Source: Sphingomonas aquatilis
GTDB taxonomy: Bacteria; Pseudomonadota; Alphaproteobacteria; Sphingomonadales; Sphingomonadaceae
Length of the DNA: 64,000 nucleotides
Direction: 5' to 3'
Assembly (NCBI RefSeq): GCF_014196115.1
Contig: NZ_JACIDB010000001.1
Span: forward strand, 744,001 to 808,000
Below the pieces are notes generated by a model, which worked only from the letters and a program-made list of their open reading frames with translations, was not told the DNA's origin and searched no databases. Every line of letters starts with the position of its first letter. Position 1 is the stretch's first letter. The position numbers and the translations under genes are program-made. Of the stretch, positions 11,597-20,355 are shown piece by piece.

Positions 11597-12859
11597 ATGT
11601 GGGGACGCAAATTCGTAAAGGTCGGCACGGCAAGCGCTGCCGTGGCATTGCTGGCCGCGACACCGGCCTTGGCGACCGATGGCTATTTCCTCAACGGCGT
11701 TGGCGCCAAAGCCAAGGGTATGGGCGGCGTCGCCATCGCCTTGCCGCAGGACGCGCTTTCGATCGTGTCCAATCCGGCGGCGGGGACCTTCATCGGGCAT
11801 CGCCTGGACGGCGGCGTGGAGGTCTTCGTCCCCGATCGCGGCGCAGGCATCAGGGGTAATGCGGCGGGCCCCGACGCGCGGTTCGGCGGCAATGGCAGCA
11901 ATCCGTTCGTGCTACCCGAGATCGGCTATGTGCGGCCGCTGTCGGACAGGTTTGCGGTCGGCATCGCCATCAGCGGCAATGGCGGGATGAACACGAACTA
12001 CAAGGCCAATCCCTTCGCCCGCTTCGGTGCGACCGGCCGGGCCGGGGTCAATCTGCAGCAGCTGTTCGTGTCGCCGACCCTGTCGGCGCGGATCGCGCCC
12101 GGTCACGGCATCGGCATTTCGCCGGTGATCGCGGTGCAGAGCTTTCGCGCGAACGGCCTGCAGCCCTTCGCCGCCGCCTCCGCCGATCCGCAGCACTTCA
12201 CCGACCGTGGCACTAGCTGGTCCGCGGGCGTCGGCGTGCGCGTCGGCTATCTGGGGCAGATTACCGACTGGTTGAGCGTCGGCGCCTTCTACCAGTCGAA
12301 GATCGCGACTGGACGGTTCAATCGTTATGCCGGACTGTTCGCGGATCGTGGCGGCTTCGACATCCCCGCGTCTTACGGCGCGGGACTCGCGGTCAAGCCG
12401 GTGCCCGCGCTGACGATCGCGGCGGATTACAAGCGGATCGACTATTCCGGGGTGGGCGCGGTGGGCAATCCGCTCGCCCCCCTGTTCCGCGGCGTGCCGT
12501 TCGGGGCGGCGGGTGGCCCCGGCTTCGGCTGGCGCGACGTCAATGTCGTCAAGGTCGGCGCCAGCGTCACCGCCAGCCCGCGCTGGCAGCTGCGCGCGGG
12601 CTATGGCCATTCGGACAATCCCGTGCCGCCATCGCAGACGTTCCTCAACATCCTCGCGCCCGGCGTCGTGCAGGACCATGTCACGCTCGGCGCGACCTAT
12701 ACGACGCGCTCGGGCGTCGAGATCACCGGTTTCGCGATGCATGTCCCGAAACGGCGGGTCGAGGGTCGCGGTTCGATCCCCGCGTCTTTCGGTGGCGGCG
12801 AGGCCGATATCCATTTAGGTGAGACGTCGATCGGACTGTCGTTCGGCAAGCGCTTTTGA
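11597..12859 (+). CDS. FadL/OmpP1/TodX-family outer-membrane transporter
   Basis: After a signal peptide (VGTASAAVALLAATPALA) the mature protein starts TDGYFLNGVGAKAKGMGG and continues ALPQDALSIVSNPAA, the N-terminal hatch signature of FadL-type porins. It ends in the terminal Phe of an outer-membrane barrel (GLSFGKRF). FadL proteins let hydrophobic molecules move sideways through the barrel wall into the outer membrane. ATG at 11597 is preferred because AAGGGAG lies eight bases upstream; a GTG at 11588 in the same frame is possible. The next gene begins 10 bp after its stop, so it is probably cotranscribed with the YeeE/YedE pair. It lies next to the P450 island but lacks the island's operator motif. 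Confidence 0.85.
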   Translation: MWGRKFVKVGTASAAVALLAATPALATDGYFLNGVGAKAKGMGGVAIALPQDALSIVSNPAAGTFIGHRLDGGVEVFVPDRGAGIRGNAAGPDARFGGNGSNPFVLPEIGYVRPLSDRFAVGIAISGNGGMNTNYKANPFARFGATGRAGVNLQQLFVSPTLSARIAPGHGIGISPVIAVQSFRANGLQPFAAASADPQHFTDRGTSWSAGVGVRVGYLGQITDWLSVGAFYQSKIATGRFNRYAGLFADRGGFDIPASYGAGLAVKPVPALTIAADYKRIDYSGVGAVGNPLAPLFRGVPFGAAGGPGFGWRDVNVVKVGASVTASPRWQLRAGYGHSDNPVPPSQTFLNILAPGVVQDHVTLGATYTTRSGVEITGFAMHVPKRRVEGRGSIPASFGGGEADIHLGETSIGLSFGKRF

Positions 12860-12869
12860 AGGAGGTGGC

Positions 12870-13277
12870 ATGAGCCTGGCGGACACGCTGATGCCGTTGG
12901 CGGGCGGTGTGGTCATAGGGGCGGCGGCCGGCGGGTTCCGGATCATGACCGGGCGGATCGCGGGCATCAGCGGCATCTATCGACAGGCCGTCACCGGCCC
13001 CGATCGGTGGTGGCGGCTCGCCTTTCTGGCGGGACTCGTCATGGCAGGCGTGGGCGCGACGGCGCTGGGTGCGATGCGCGGGGCAGCGGCGATCGACGCG
13101 ATGGGCCTGCCGCTGCTGATCGGCGGCGGCCTGCTCGTCGGGTTCGGGGCGGGGTTCGGCGGCGGCTGCACCAGCGGGCACGGCGTCTGCGGGATCGCCC
13201 GCCTGTCGCCGCGGTCGCTGGTGGCGGTGCCGGTGTTCATGCTCAGCGCGGTCCTGACCGTGCTGGTGACGAAATGA
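12870..13277 (+). CDS. YeeE/YedE-family transporter, first half (PmpA-like)
   Basis: A small 135-residue, four-helix membrane protein with the diagnostic GGGCTSGHGVCG loop near residue 95, whose cysteine is important in YeeE/TsuA thiosulfate carriers. Proteins of this size work with a second YeeE-like half encoded next door. ATG at 12870 has a near-perfect AAGGAGGT at 12859-12866 that overlaps the upstream stop. Its stop overlaps the next ATG by four bases. The role is likely movement of a reduced sulfur compound across the inner membrane, inferred from the family; nothing in the locus names the substrate. Confidence 0.85.
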   Translation: MSLADTLMPLAGGVVIGAAAGGFRIMTGRIAGISGIYRQAVTGPDRWWRLAFLAGLVMAGVGATALGAMRGAAAIDAMGLPLLIGGGLLVGFGAGFGGGCTSGHGVCGIARLSPRSLVAVPVFMLSAVLTVLVTK

Positions 13278-13693
13278 CCCGGCGTCATCCAATTGTCCTC
13301 ACCGCCTTTGCCTGCGGCCTGCTGTTCGGCATCGGCCTAGTGATATCGGGCATGACCGACCCGGCGCGCATCCGTGCGTTTCTGGACGTGACGGGAGACT
13401 GGAACCCCAGCCTCGCCCTCGTCATGATCGGCGCGATCGCGACCGCGGCACCCTTCTTCGCCTATGCGCGTCGGCGCGAAGGTAACGATGGGGGCGGGGG
13501 GCAGGATGTGCGACGGATCGACGCGCAGCTGGTGATCGGGGCGACGATCTTCGGCATCGGCTGGGGGCTTACTGGGATTTGTCCGGGGCCCGCCTTCGTC
13601 AATCTCGTCGCCGCGCCGCAGCCGGTCGTGCTGCTGCTTGTCGCAATGGGTGGCGGGCTCGCGCTGTCGCGCTGGATCGGTGCGCGGCGATAG
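13274..13693 (+). CDS. YeeE/YedE-family transporter, second half (PmpB-like, DUF6691)
   Basis: The 139-residue membrane protein has the second-half YeeE pattern: FGIGLVISGMTDPARIRAFLD near the N-terminus and GIGWGLTGICPGPAFVNL with the conserved Cys-Pro near residue 105. It has four predicted hydrophobic segments with a short charged loop (RRREGNDGGGGQDVRR) in the middle. Its ATG overlaps the stop of the first half (ATGA), which is the usual arrangement for PmpA/PmpB pairs that form one transporter. The function is inferred from the family: import or export of thiosulfate, sulfide or another sulfur species. Confidence 0.85.
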   Translation: MTRRHPIVLTAFACGLLFGIGLVISGMTDPARIRAFLDVTGDWNPSLALVMIGAIATAAPFFAYARRREGNDGGGGQDVRRIDAQLVIGATIFGIGWGLTGICPGPAFVNLVAAPQPVVLLLVAMGGGLALSRWIGARR

Positions 13694-13925
13694 GCGACGC
13701 CCGGGCTAAGCCTCCGCACCACGGGCGCTGATCCGACGGCCTATACCTGGCGGCGCAATTCACGCTGTTGCACCGCGGCGGAGATGCTCGCCGCAGCAGG
13801 CTGTCGTTGCCGGGTCGTTTGGCGTCTTGCCCCATTTTGGGATGGCAGCTGGCAGCGTGATCGGCGCCGCACATTGTTCTCCATTTCGCAATGAGTTAGT
13901 ACCGGGTCGGACCTGGGGCAAACGA

Positions 13926-15344
13926 ATGCAACGATTCTGGGCCATGATCGATGAGGATCGTCGCCCCCCGCCCGCGGCCCCGCTGTCAGCGTCCTCCATC
14001 TCCGCCGCCGCTGCCGCCATTCTGGTAACCTGGGCCGCGCGGGTATTTGCGGGCGTGGAACTGCCGTTCCTGTTCTGCCTGGGGGCCATTCTATATGCGT
14101 CGCTGAACGAAGGCTTGGTGTCCGGCCTCGTCGCGACGGGGGTGACGCTCACCGGGACGACGCTGTTCGCCAGTCCGTCGAGCCCGCTGGTCACGGACCG
14201 CAACCTCGTCATCGTGACCGCATTTGGGGCGGCCCTGTCGATCACCGGCGAATTGATGCAGCGCGCACGGCGCCGGGAACAGCGGGCCGCGGCCCATGCG
14301 CGGCGACGCGAACAGACATTGCAGATCATGTTCGACGATTCGCCCGCGGCGATGCTGGTGGTCGATCCTGCCGATCGGATCGCCGCCGTGAACGACGCGA
14401 CCGCCGAACTGTTCGGCATAGACCGTCGCGCGTTCGCCGGATTGCCGCTCGACCTGTTCGTGCCGCCGTCGTCGCGCAATGCCGCAGCGCCGCATCGGTC
14501 GATCACCGCGGACGGACGAACGCTGCACGTGCGGGTTCTATCGAAGCCCATCCCCCTCGCCGGACGCGCCTACAGCATGCTGTACCTTCGCGACGAAAGC
14601 GAGGCGATCAAGGCCGCCGAGCAACTCGCCGAAACGCAGCGCGGACTCTACCGGATCGCGCGAGCCACATCGCTGGGCCAATTGGGATCGTCGATCGCGC
14701 ACGAGCTCAACCAGCCTTTGGGCGCGATCGCCAATTATCTGGGCGTCGCGCAAGCGCTGCTCGCCGGCCAGACGCCCCAGGTCGCGCCTGCGAACGAGGC
14801 GCTTGGCGACGCGCTGCGGCAGGTGTTTCGCACGGCGGCGGTGCTGCGCAAGCTGCGCGAATTCGTCGCCCGGCGGCCGCCGACGTTGCAATGGCTGGAC
14901 GTTCACGCGCTGATGGAAGACGTCGTCAGGCTGGCGCATTTGGCCGTGAAGGAATCGGGCGCGCAGTTCGAAGCCTGCATCGACCGGGGGCCTGCGGAAA
15001 TACTGGTCGACGCGGTGCAGATCCAGCAGGTGCTGTTGAACCTTCTGGTCAATGCGGCAGAGGCCGTCGAGAATCGCCCGTCGCCCTCCATCGGACTGCG
15101 CAGCTGGAGCGAGCATCCGGACACGCTGACCATTGCCGTCGAGGACAGTGGCCCGGGCGTGCCGCTCAAGGAGGATCGCGATCTGTTCGCACCATTCCAG
15201 TCAACGAAAGCCGAAGGGGTAGGGATCGGCCTCACCATCTGCCGCAGCATCGTGGAGGCGCATGGGGGCCGCATCTGGTGCGACAATGAGTCGACGTTGG
15301 GCGGCGCACGATTCCTGCTCTCACTACCACGCCGGGATGCATAG
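13926..15344 (+). CDS. FixL-like membrane sensor histidine kinase with PAS domain
   Basis: About 472 residues. The N-terminal hydrophobic segments (to about residue 95) resemble a DUF4118-type membrane region; then comes a basic coiled stretch, a PAS domain (MFDDSPAAMLVVDPADRIAA), a HisKA domain with HELNQPLGAIANYL, and an ATPase domain (NLLVNAAEA, EDSGPGVP, GVGIGLTICRSIVEAHGG). The dimerisation helix matches FixL/DctB-type kinases. No heme-binding PAS signature is evident, so an oxygen-sensing role should not be assumed. ATG at 13926 is chosen; TTG 13827 and ATG 13842 are upstream in frame. The response regulator follows 10 bp after the stop. Confidence 0.85.
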   Translation: MQRFWAMIDEDRRPPPAAPLSASSISAAAAAILVTWAARVFAGVELPFLFCLGAILYASLNEGLVSGLVATGVTLTGTTLFASPSSPLVTDRNLVIVTAFGAALSITGELMQRARRREQRAAAHARRREQTLQIMFDDSPAAMLVVDPADRIAAVNDATAELFGIDRRAFAGLPLDLFVPPSSRNAAAPHRSITADGRTLHVRVLSKPIPLAGRAYSMLYLRDESEAIKAAEQLAETQRGLYRIARATSLGQLGSSIAHELNQPLGAIANYLGVAQALLAGQTPQVAPANEALGDALRQVFRTAAVLRKLREFVARRPPTLQWLDVHALMEDVVRLAHLAVKESGAQFEACIDRGPAEILVDAVQIQQVLLNLLVNAAEAVENRPSPSIGLRSWSEHPDTLTIAVEDSGPGVPLKEDRDLFAPFQSTKAEGVGIGLTICRSIVEAHGGRIWCDNESTLGGARFLLSLPRRDA

Positions 15345-15354
15345 GGGACCCATC

Positions 15355-16002
15355 ATGCAGAACGAGTTGCCGATCTACATCATCGACGATGAGCCAGAGA
15401 TGTGCCGCTCGTTATCGCTGCTGCTCGCGACGTCCGGGGTGCCGGCACGATCGTTCGGCAGCGCCGACCTGTTCCTCGATGCACTGGATTCCCTGCCGAT
15501 CGGCGTCATCATCTGCGACGTCATCATGCCCGGGTCGTCCGGCCTCGCGCTGGTGCGTGCGCTGCCGCCGCTCGACCGGCCGGACCCCGTCATCGTCATT
15601 GCGGGCCATGCCGATATCCCGCTCGCCGTCGACGCGCTGAAGGCCGGGGCGTTCGATTTCATCGAAAAGCCGTTCGAGGCGTCGGTGATTGGCAAGGCGG
15701 TGGCGGGCGCCAAATCGCTGCTGCGCGACCGGATGGCCGCCCGGCAACGGCTGGACGCCTTGTCACCACGCGAACGGCAGGTGCTGCACCTGATCAGCCA
15801 AGGTGCGACGAGCAAGGAGGCGGCGCGCGCCCTTGGCATCAGTCCGCGGACGGTCGAAACCTATCGCGTGCATCTGCTTGAAAAGACGGGTGCGGGCAGC
15901 ACCGCAGAGCTGATCCGCCTTGGCGTCGAACTCGATCGGTTGGGCGTGGGATCACTCGCGCCACTCGTCGCGCATCAGCTTGATGCTCAGGCTGTACACT
16001 AG
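15355..16002 (+). CDS. FixJ-family response regulator
   Basis: The 215-residue protein has a receiver domain with the acidic pair in IIDDEPEM, the phospho-acceptor Asp in ICDVIMPG near residue 54, and the conserved Lys in FIEKPFE, followed by a LuxR-type helix-turn-helix (LSPRERQVLHLISQGATSKEAARALGISPRTVETYRVHLLEKTGA). This is the FixJ/NodW layout and the partner of the kinase just upstream. Its last 51 bp overlap the 3' end of the minus-strand HWE kinase gene, so the two genes are convergent. Targets are unknown; the two secreted proteins or the sulfur-transport genes nearby are possible. Confidence 0.9.
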   Translation: MQNELPIYIIDDEPEMCRSLSLLLATSGVPARSFGSADLFLDALDSLPIGVIICDVIMPGSSGLALVRALPPLDRPDPVIVIAGHADIPLAVDALKAGAFDFIEKPFEASVIGKAVAGAKSLLRDRMAARQRLDALSPRERQVLHLISQGATSKEAARALGISPRTVETYRVHLLEKTGAGSTAELIRLGVELDRLGVGSLAPLVAHQLDAQAVH

Positions 16003-16773
16003 CCCGCTCGGCGGCAGGCGCATGATGGCCTCGCACCGGCGGTTGGACGCGATGAGATCGCGCAGGAGGCGCGAGCCGAACCCCGTTTTCGCCGGCATCG
16101 AGACGGGAGGGCCATCGATTTCCCGCCATGTCAGATGCAGGGCGGCATCCCCCGCCTCGCTGCGGACCAGCGCCCAGCGGATATCGACCCGCCCCAACGG
16201 GCTGGTCAGGGCGCCATGCCGAATGGCGTTCGCACAGAGTTCGTGAAGGACGATCGCGATCAGGTTCGCCCAGCGCGCCGCCAGCGCGACGGACGATCCG
16301 GATTGCGCGACGCGGGGGCGCTGTGGATCGTCGAACCTGGCGGTAACTTGCGCCGTTACCTGCTGGATCGAGCAATAATCGCCGGTGACCTCGCATCCGA
16401 TGCGCGCGACGGCATCCAGGCTGCGCAGGCTATCGATAAAGGCCGCCACGACGGGATTGGCGCCCAGAGGGGCCAGCGACAGGCGGGCCAGCGCGATGGC
16501 CAGCGAGACGAGGTTGCGCGAACGATGCACGGCCTCGGTCTGGGTGACGATGTCGAACGAACGGTCTTCGTCGGACGCAATGGAGAGGCTGACGATCCGG
16601 CCGTCGTCCGTGGTCGCGGGGATCGTGACAGGCAATCGCGACACCGCGTTCAGGCTGCCATCGTGCAATCGACCGGACCGTATCGCGCCGTCCGCGTGGT
16701 CCGTGATCCGGATGGACGCGGGCAGGTCCTTCCACTGGATCGTCAGATAGACCGGCGATGCTTCGACGGACAT
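15952..16773 (-). CDS. HWE-type histidine kinase without a sensor domain
   Basis: The 273-residue soluble protein has a phospho-acceptor-like region EAVHRSRNLVSLAIALA, an N-box HELCANAIRHGAL, the WRE triplet near the position typical of HWE kinases, and a short glycine loop (KTGFGSRLLRDLI). The first 120 residues are PilZ/STAS-like in feel but I cannot name a domain. HWE kinases in sphingomonads often feed the PhyR general stress response, but no phyR, nepR or sigma gene is in the window. ATG at 16773 has GAGGAG nine bases upstream; in-frame ATG at 16803 lacks a binding site. It overlaps the FixJ-like gene tail to tail. Confidence 0.72.
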   Translation of the reverse strand: MSVEASPVYLTIQWKDLPASIRITDHADGAIRSGRLHDGSLNAVSRLPVTIPATTDDGRIVSLSIASDEDRSFDIVTQTEAVHRSRNLVSLAIALARLSLAPLGANPVVAAFIDSLRSLDAVARIGCEVTGDYCSIQQVTAQVTARFDDPQRPRVAQSGSSVALAARWANLIAIVLHELCANAIRHGALTSPLGRVDIRWALVRSEAGDAALHLTWREIDGPPVSMPAKTGFGSRLLRDLIASNRRCEAIMRLPPSGLVYSLSIKLMRDEWRE

Positions 16774-17430
16774 GATGCGACGCTCCTCGCATAGGCGGTT
16801 CATGAGCGGGACGCGCCAGCGTCCGCCCCCGGGCGCACCCTGCTGCCGGAGCGGCCTGTCCAGCAATTCCGAAACAATACGGATCGCATGCCGCGGGGTG
16901 ATCCGTAATCGCGCGAATGTTCGGAAGGCCCTGGCAGTCGTAGCGATAGCGGCAGGAGGTGCGTCATGCCGGACACAGTTTTGCATCGGGCGGTGAAAGG
17001 GAAAACCGACGATCGGCACGGCCGGCTGATGCCCGCCCTCAGGGTGGATGCCCGTGCCGACCGTCGCAGGCGGCCGGGCTCCATCCTGCCGGATCGGTTC
17101 CGGGATCGCCGGGCTTGCCCCAAAGCCCCCCGCGTGGTGCCCGGCGTGGCCACGATGGCTGGCCGATCAGGACGACAGCCACTTCCGTCCTGAATCCCGG
17201 CGGTCGTCGCTCGCACCTCCCCCAGGTGCGAGCGGCACTGCCGATCGAAACGAAACCCGAAGATCTGCGGCGGTCGTCACGGACGCGGTCGTCGCGCGCG
17301 GTGCATTGCCGCGGGATCTGCCTGTCCGTCATCGTGCGGCCCGCCGATCCGCGCGGTGTGTTCCAGGCCGGACGGCGACCCCTTCGCCGGCCGTTCACCC
17401 AACGACAGTTGGTCAACAGGAGCACTTGCC
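16774..17430. other. Long intergenic region with a perfect hairpin
   Basis: This stretch separates the minus-strand HWE kinase from the plus-strand secreted-protein gene. The open frames in it look like high-GC noise. It contains a perfect 11-bp stem, CGCTCGCACCT at 17208-17218 and AGGTGCGAGCG at 17224-17234, closing a loop of five C residues; it may be a terminator-like or regulatory RNA structure, or a repeat copy. The region should also hold the divergent promoters; I cannot place them with confidence. A small RNA gene is possible but unsupported. Confidence 0.4.
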
Positions 17431-18006
17431 ATGAAGAAAGCTATCTACAGTTCGCTGTCGGTTCTTGCATTCGCGATCGCCGTGCCCGCCGCAGCGCAGA
17501 CATCGGGCACGGTGACCGGCGGCGCCGGCATCGGCATCGGCGTCGGCGGCTTCACCAACGGCGCCATCGATACCTCGGCGGTGAGCGGGACGAACAATCA
17601 GGCGCTCAGCGTCGATGTCACCCGCAACATCTCGGCATCGTCGGGCAGCGGCTTCGGCGGCACGATGAACATCAGCAGCGTGCCGGCCGGGTCGAGCTAT
17701 GCCGTGGTCGGCGGCGTCGGGACGTCCGGATCGTCGATCGCCGCGAACATCGATGCGGCGAACAACGGCACCATCACCACCACCAGCTTCAATGCGGGCC
17801 TGTACGGTGGTCTGACCGGCGGTTCGGCGGCGCTCAACATGCAGGTCATGAACTTCGGCCAGAGCACCGCCGACTTCAAACTGGTCAGCTCGTTCGACGC
17901 GACCCACTCCGACCAGTTCAATCTCACCTCGACCGACTGGACGATGGCCGGGGCGGCAGGTGCCACCGCCTTCGGCTTCGGCTCGCTCGGCTGGGACGTC
18001 GATTGA
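17431..18006 (+). CDS. Secreted Gly/Ser/Asn-rich protein of unknown function
   Basis: I do not recognise this 191-residue protein. It has a clear signal peptide (MKKAIYSSLSVLAFAIAVPAAA, cleavage before QTSG), then a glycine-rich start (GGAGIGIGVGGFTNGAID) and repeated short beta-like segments rich in Gly, Ser, Thr, Asn and Ala (TSGSSIAANIDAANNGTITTT, GLYGGLTGGSAALNMQ). There are no cysteines and no membrane helices after the signal. Such composition suits an extracellular or surface fibre or adhesin, but there is no family match by eye. ATG at 17431 follows AACAGGAG. The next gene, also for a secreted protein, starts 57 bp later and is probably cotranscribed. Confidence 0.75.
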   Translation: MKKAIYSSLSVLAFAIAVPAAAQTSGTVTGGAGIGIGVGGFTNGAIDTSAVSGTNNQALSVDVTRNISASSGSGFGGTMNISSVPAGSSYAVVGGVGTSGSSIAANIDAANNGTITTTSFNAGLYGGLTGGSAALNMQVMNFGQSTADFKLVSSFDATHSDQFNLTSTDWTMAGAAGATAFGFGSLGWDVD

Positions 18007-18063
18007 TCGACCAACTCGGGGTGGCGCGGCCGCCACCCCATTTCTTGAAGAGGGAGAGGGAAG

Positions 18064-18726
18064 ATGAAACGTGTCCTGGGTCCAGCCGCCGTTCTCGCGC
18101 TCCTGCCACTGAGCGCCGAGGCGCAGCAAATGGAGGCGCAGTCGAGCAATACGGTCAACGTCATGGCCATCACCGGGCCGCAGACCGACGTTCCCACACG
18201 GCAGGAGGTCGTCTACGGCGGGCACACGTGGACGACGCCGAGCGCCCAGGGCAGTTATTTCGGCGGTGCCAATCCGTGCCTGATCGGCAGCGGCGGCGGC
18301 GCTGCGGGCGGCCCCATCGCCTTCAACATCAACGTCGGCAAGAGCGACGAGGGGTGCCAGCGCCGGTCCGATGCGGCCGCGTGGCATGCCATGGGTTTCG
18401 ACAATGTCGCGGTGGCGCGCATGTGTCAGGACATCAAAAGCGCGGATGCCTTTTTCGCAGCCACGGGAGAGGTCTGCCCCGGGGCGATGGCCACGCGATA
18501 CAAACTCGCGGACGGCTCGCCGGCGCGCCCCGCGGCGCTCGTCGCGAACAGCCGTGCGATACCCGGCAACCAGTATAGCGGCCCCGTCGACCTCACCAGC
18601 CCGCAGGTGCAGGCCGCGATCCGCGCCGAGGCCGCAAAGATGCTGCGGTCGCAATCGAACGTGAGCGCTCCGCCACCGGGCGCATCGCCGTCGATCGGAA
18701 GCGAAGTGCCATTGATGAGGAAGTGA
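18064..18726 (+). CDS. Secreted cysteine-containing protein of unknown function
   Basis: This 220-residue protein is not recognised. It begins with a signal peptide (MKRVLGPAAVLALLPLSAEA). The mature part has a linear pattern, SNTVNV near the start, YGGHTWTTPSAQGSYFGGANPC, a Gly/Ala stretch, then C-QRRSDAAAWHAMGFDNVAVARMCQD, and VCPG: four cysteines that could form two disulfides in the periplasm. The C-terminal tail is Pro/Ser-rich. GAGGGAGAGGGAAG lies just before the ATG. Gene order and spacing suggest it works with the glycine-rich secreted protein upstream, perhaps as its partner or as an assembly factor (inference). Confidence 0.75.
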   Translation: MKRVLGPAAVLALLPLSAEAQQMEAQSSNTVNVMAITGPQTDVPTRQEVVYGGHTWTTPSAQGSYFGGANPCLIGSGGGAAGGPIAFNINVGKSDEGCQRRSDAAAWHAMGFDNVAVARMCQDIKSADAFFAATGEVCPGAMATRYKLADGSPARPAALVANSRAIPGNQYSGPVDLTSPQVQAAIRAEAAKMLRSQSNVSAPPPGASPSIGSEVPLMRK

Positions 18727-18924
18727 GGCGGTGAGCGGACATAGGCTCGCAGATCGTCGGCCATCGTTTGCGCGCCGAAGGGACATTGGTGGAGCCGCGG
18801 CGCAAGGGGTGGCCGGGCGACGTCGGGTCGGTGCTGACCTTCCGCCATTCGCCTGACGTTTACGCGTTGCGCCCGCGCCGACGCCATCGCATGCTCCGCC
18901 GCAAAGCGCTGGGGGAGACGAGAC

Positions 18925-20355
18925 ATGCGGAACGGGTGGATGATCGCTGGACTGCTCGCCCTTCCGACGGGCACGGGCGCGCAGGTATCGCCGACGACCG
19001 TGCCGCCCCCCGCCGCGGTCCCGGGGGCAGGCAGCGCGCAGGGCGACGTGTCGGTCACGATCTACAATGGCGACGTCGCGCTGGTGCAGGACGTCCGCCA
19101 GCTCACCCTCGCCGCCGGCCGTGTCCGCCAGTCCTTCCCGGACGTCAGCGCCCAGATCCGGCCCGAGACGGTGTCGCTCACGATGCCCGACGCCGGCATC
19201 GTCGAACAGAATTTCGACTATGATCTGCTCAGTCCGTCGAGCCTGATGGAGAAGGCGGTGGGCGAGACGATCACGCTCGTCCGCACCAACCCCGCCACCG
19301 GCGCGGAAACGCGCGAGCGCGCGCGGGTGCTGGCGGTAAACGGCGGTGTCGTCCTCGACATCGGCGGGCGGATCGAGGTGCTGCGCGACGACGGCCTGCC
19401 GGTACGTGCAGTGTTCGACCGTGTGCCGGAATCGCTGCGCGCGCGCCCGACCCTGTCGGTGACGCTGGCGAGTGCGCGATCGGGAACGCGCCCTGCAACG
19501 CTGTCCTATCTCACCCGCGGCCTCGGCTGGAGCGCCGATTACGTCGCGCTGTTCGACGACAAGGCCGGCACGGTCGACGTGCAGGGCTGGGTGACGCTGC
19601 GCAACACGACCGGCACCACCTTCACCAATGCCAAAACCCTGCTCGTCGCAGGCGAGGTGGGCAGCGCGAACGACGAGGACGACGCCCCGGTTCGTCCCCG
19701 GCGGCCGGTGCGCACCCCGGTCGGCACCGAGACGTCGGCGCGCGAGCAACTTGGCGACTATTACCTCTACCCGCTCGCCGAGCGGACGACGATCGCCGAC
19801 AAGCAGACCAAGCAGGTCAGCTTCCTCGACGTGAAGGGCGTTGCTGCCAGCTCGGGCTATCGCTTCGACAACGGCTGGCTCGGCACGGCCGACGCCCCGC
19901 GCAGCGCGCAGAGCGTGCTCCGCTTCTCCAATCGTAGCGGCGCCGGCGGGGTCGGCGACGCGCTGCCGGCCGGCACGGTGCGCGTCTACATCCGCGATGC
20001 GCGCGGCCAGCCGCAATTTACCGGCGAGAACCGCATCGAACACACGCCGCAAGGATCGACGATCGCGCTGCCGACCGGCGACGCCTTCGACGTCAAGGTG
20101 CAGCCGACCGTGGTCGAACGCACCCGGCTCGGCGGCGACCGGTGGCGGACGCGCATGCGCTACACGCTGACCAATGCGCGGCCGCGCGCCGTGACGGTCG
20201 AGCTCGTGCAATCGGGCCTCGACTGGTCCGACACGCGGATTACGGAGGAGAGCCGCAAGAGCGAGCGGCCCAATGCCGGCAGCGCGACGTGGCAGGTGTT
20301 GGTTCCGGCCAATGGGGAGGCGGTGGTCACCGCGACCTTCGACACGCGCTACTGA
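18925..20355 (+). CDS. DUF4139-domain periplasmic/secreted protein, copy 1
   Basis: A 476-residue exported protein (signal MRNGWMIAGLLALPTGTGA). It shows the DUF4139 pattern: an N-terminal beta domain (VTIYNGDVALVQDVRQLTL, FPDVSAQIRPETVSL), LSPSSLMEKAVGETITLVR, then YLTRGLGWSADYVALFDD, and a C-terminal domain with QVSFLDVKGV, LPAGTVRVY and RTRMRYTLTNARPRAVTVELV. The family is widespread and its biochemical role unknown; related proteins include mucoidy-inhibitor A homologues. An acidic to Pro/Arg-rich linker near residues 245-275 divides the two halves. Its stop shares a base with the next gene's ATG (TGATG), so it is coupled to a paralogue. Confidence 0.85.
   Translation: MRNGWMIAGLLALPTGTGAQVSPTTVPPPAAVPGAGSAQGDVSVTIYNGDVALVQDVRQLTLAAGRVRQSFPDVSAQIRPETVSLTMPDAGIVEQNFDYDLLSPSSLMEKAVGETITLVRTNPATGAETRERARVLAVNGGVVLDIGGRIEVLRDDGLPVRAVFDRVPESLRARPTLSVTLASARSGTRPATLSYLTRGLGWSADYVALFDDKAGTVDVQGWVTLRNTTGTTFTNAKTLLVAGEVGSANDEDDAPVRPRRPVRTPVGTETSAREQLGDYYLYPLAERTTIADKQTKQVSFLDVKGVAASSGYRFDNGWLGTADAPRSAQSVLRFSNRSGAGGVGDALPAGTVRVYIRDARGQPQFTGENRIEHTPQGSTIALPTGDAFDVKVQPTVVERTRLGGDRWRTRMRYTLTNARPRAVTVELVQSGLDWSDTRITEESRKSERPNAGSATWQVLVPANGEAVVTATFDTRY

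Noticed and set aside
13926..15344. Heme-based oxygen sensor FixL
   Set aside because: The PAS domain lacks the recognisable heme-binding histidine context, so only FixL-like architecture is claimed.
17039..17425. Minus-strand open frame in the 16774-17430 gap
   Set aside because: No ribosome-binding site, composition like random high-GC sequence, and no domain; kept as intergenic.
17413..20211. Long minus-strand open frame (932 codons)
   Set aside because: It crosses several plus-strand genes with clear signal peptides and DUF4139 domains and shows no domain of its own.
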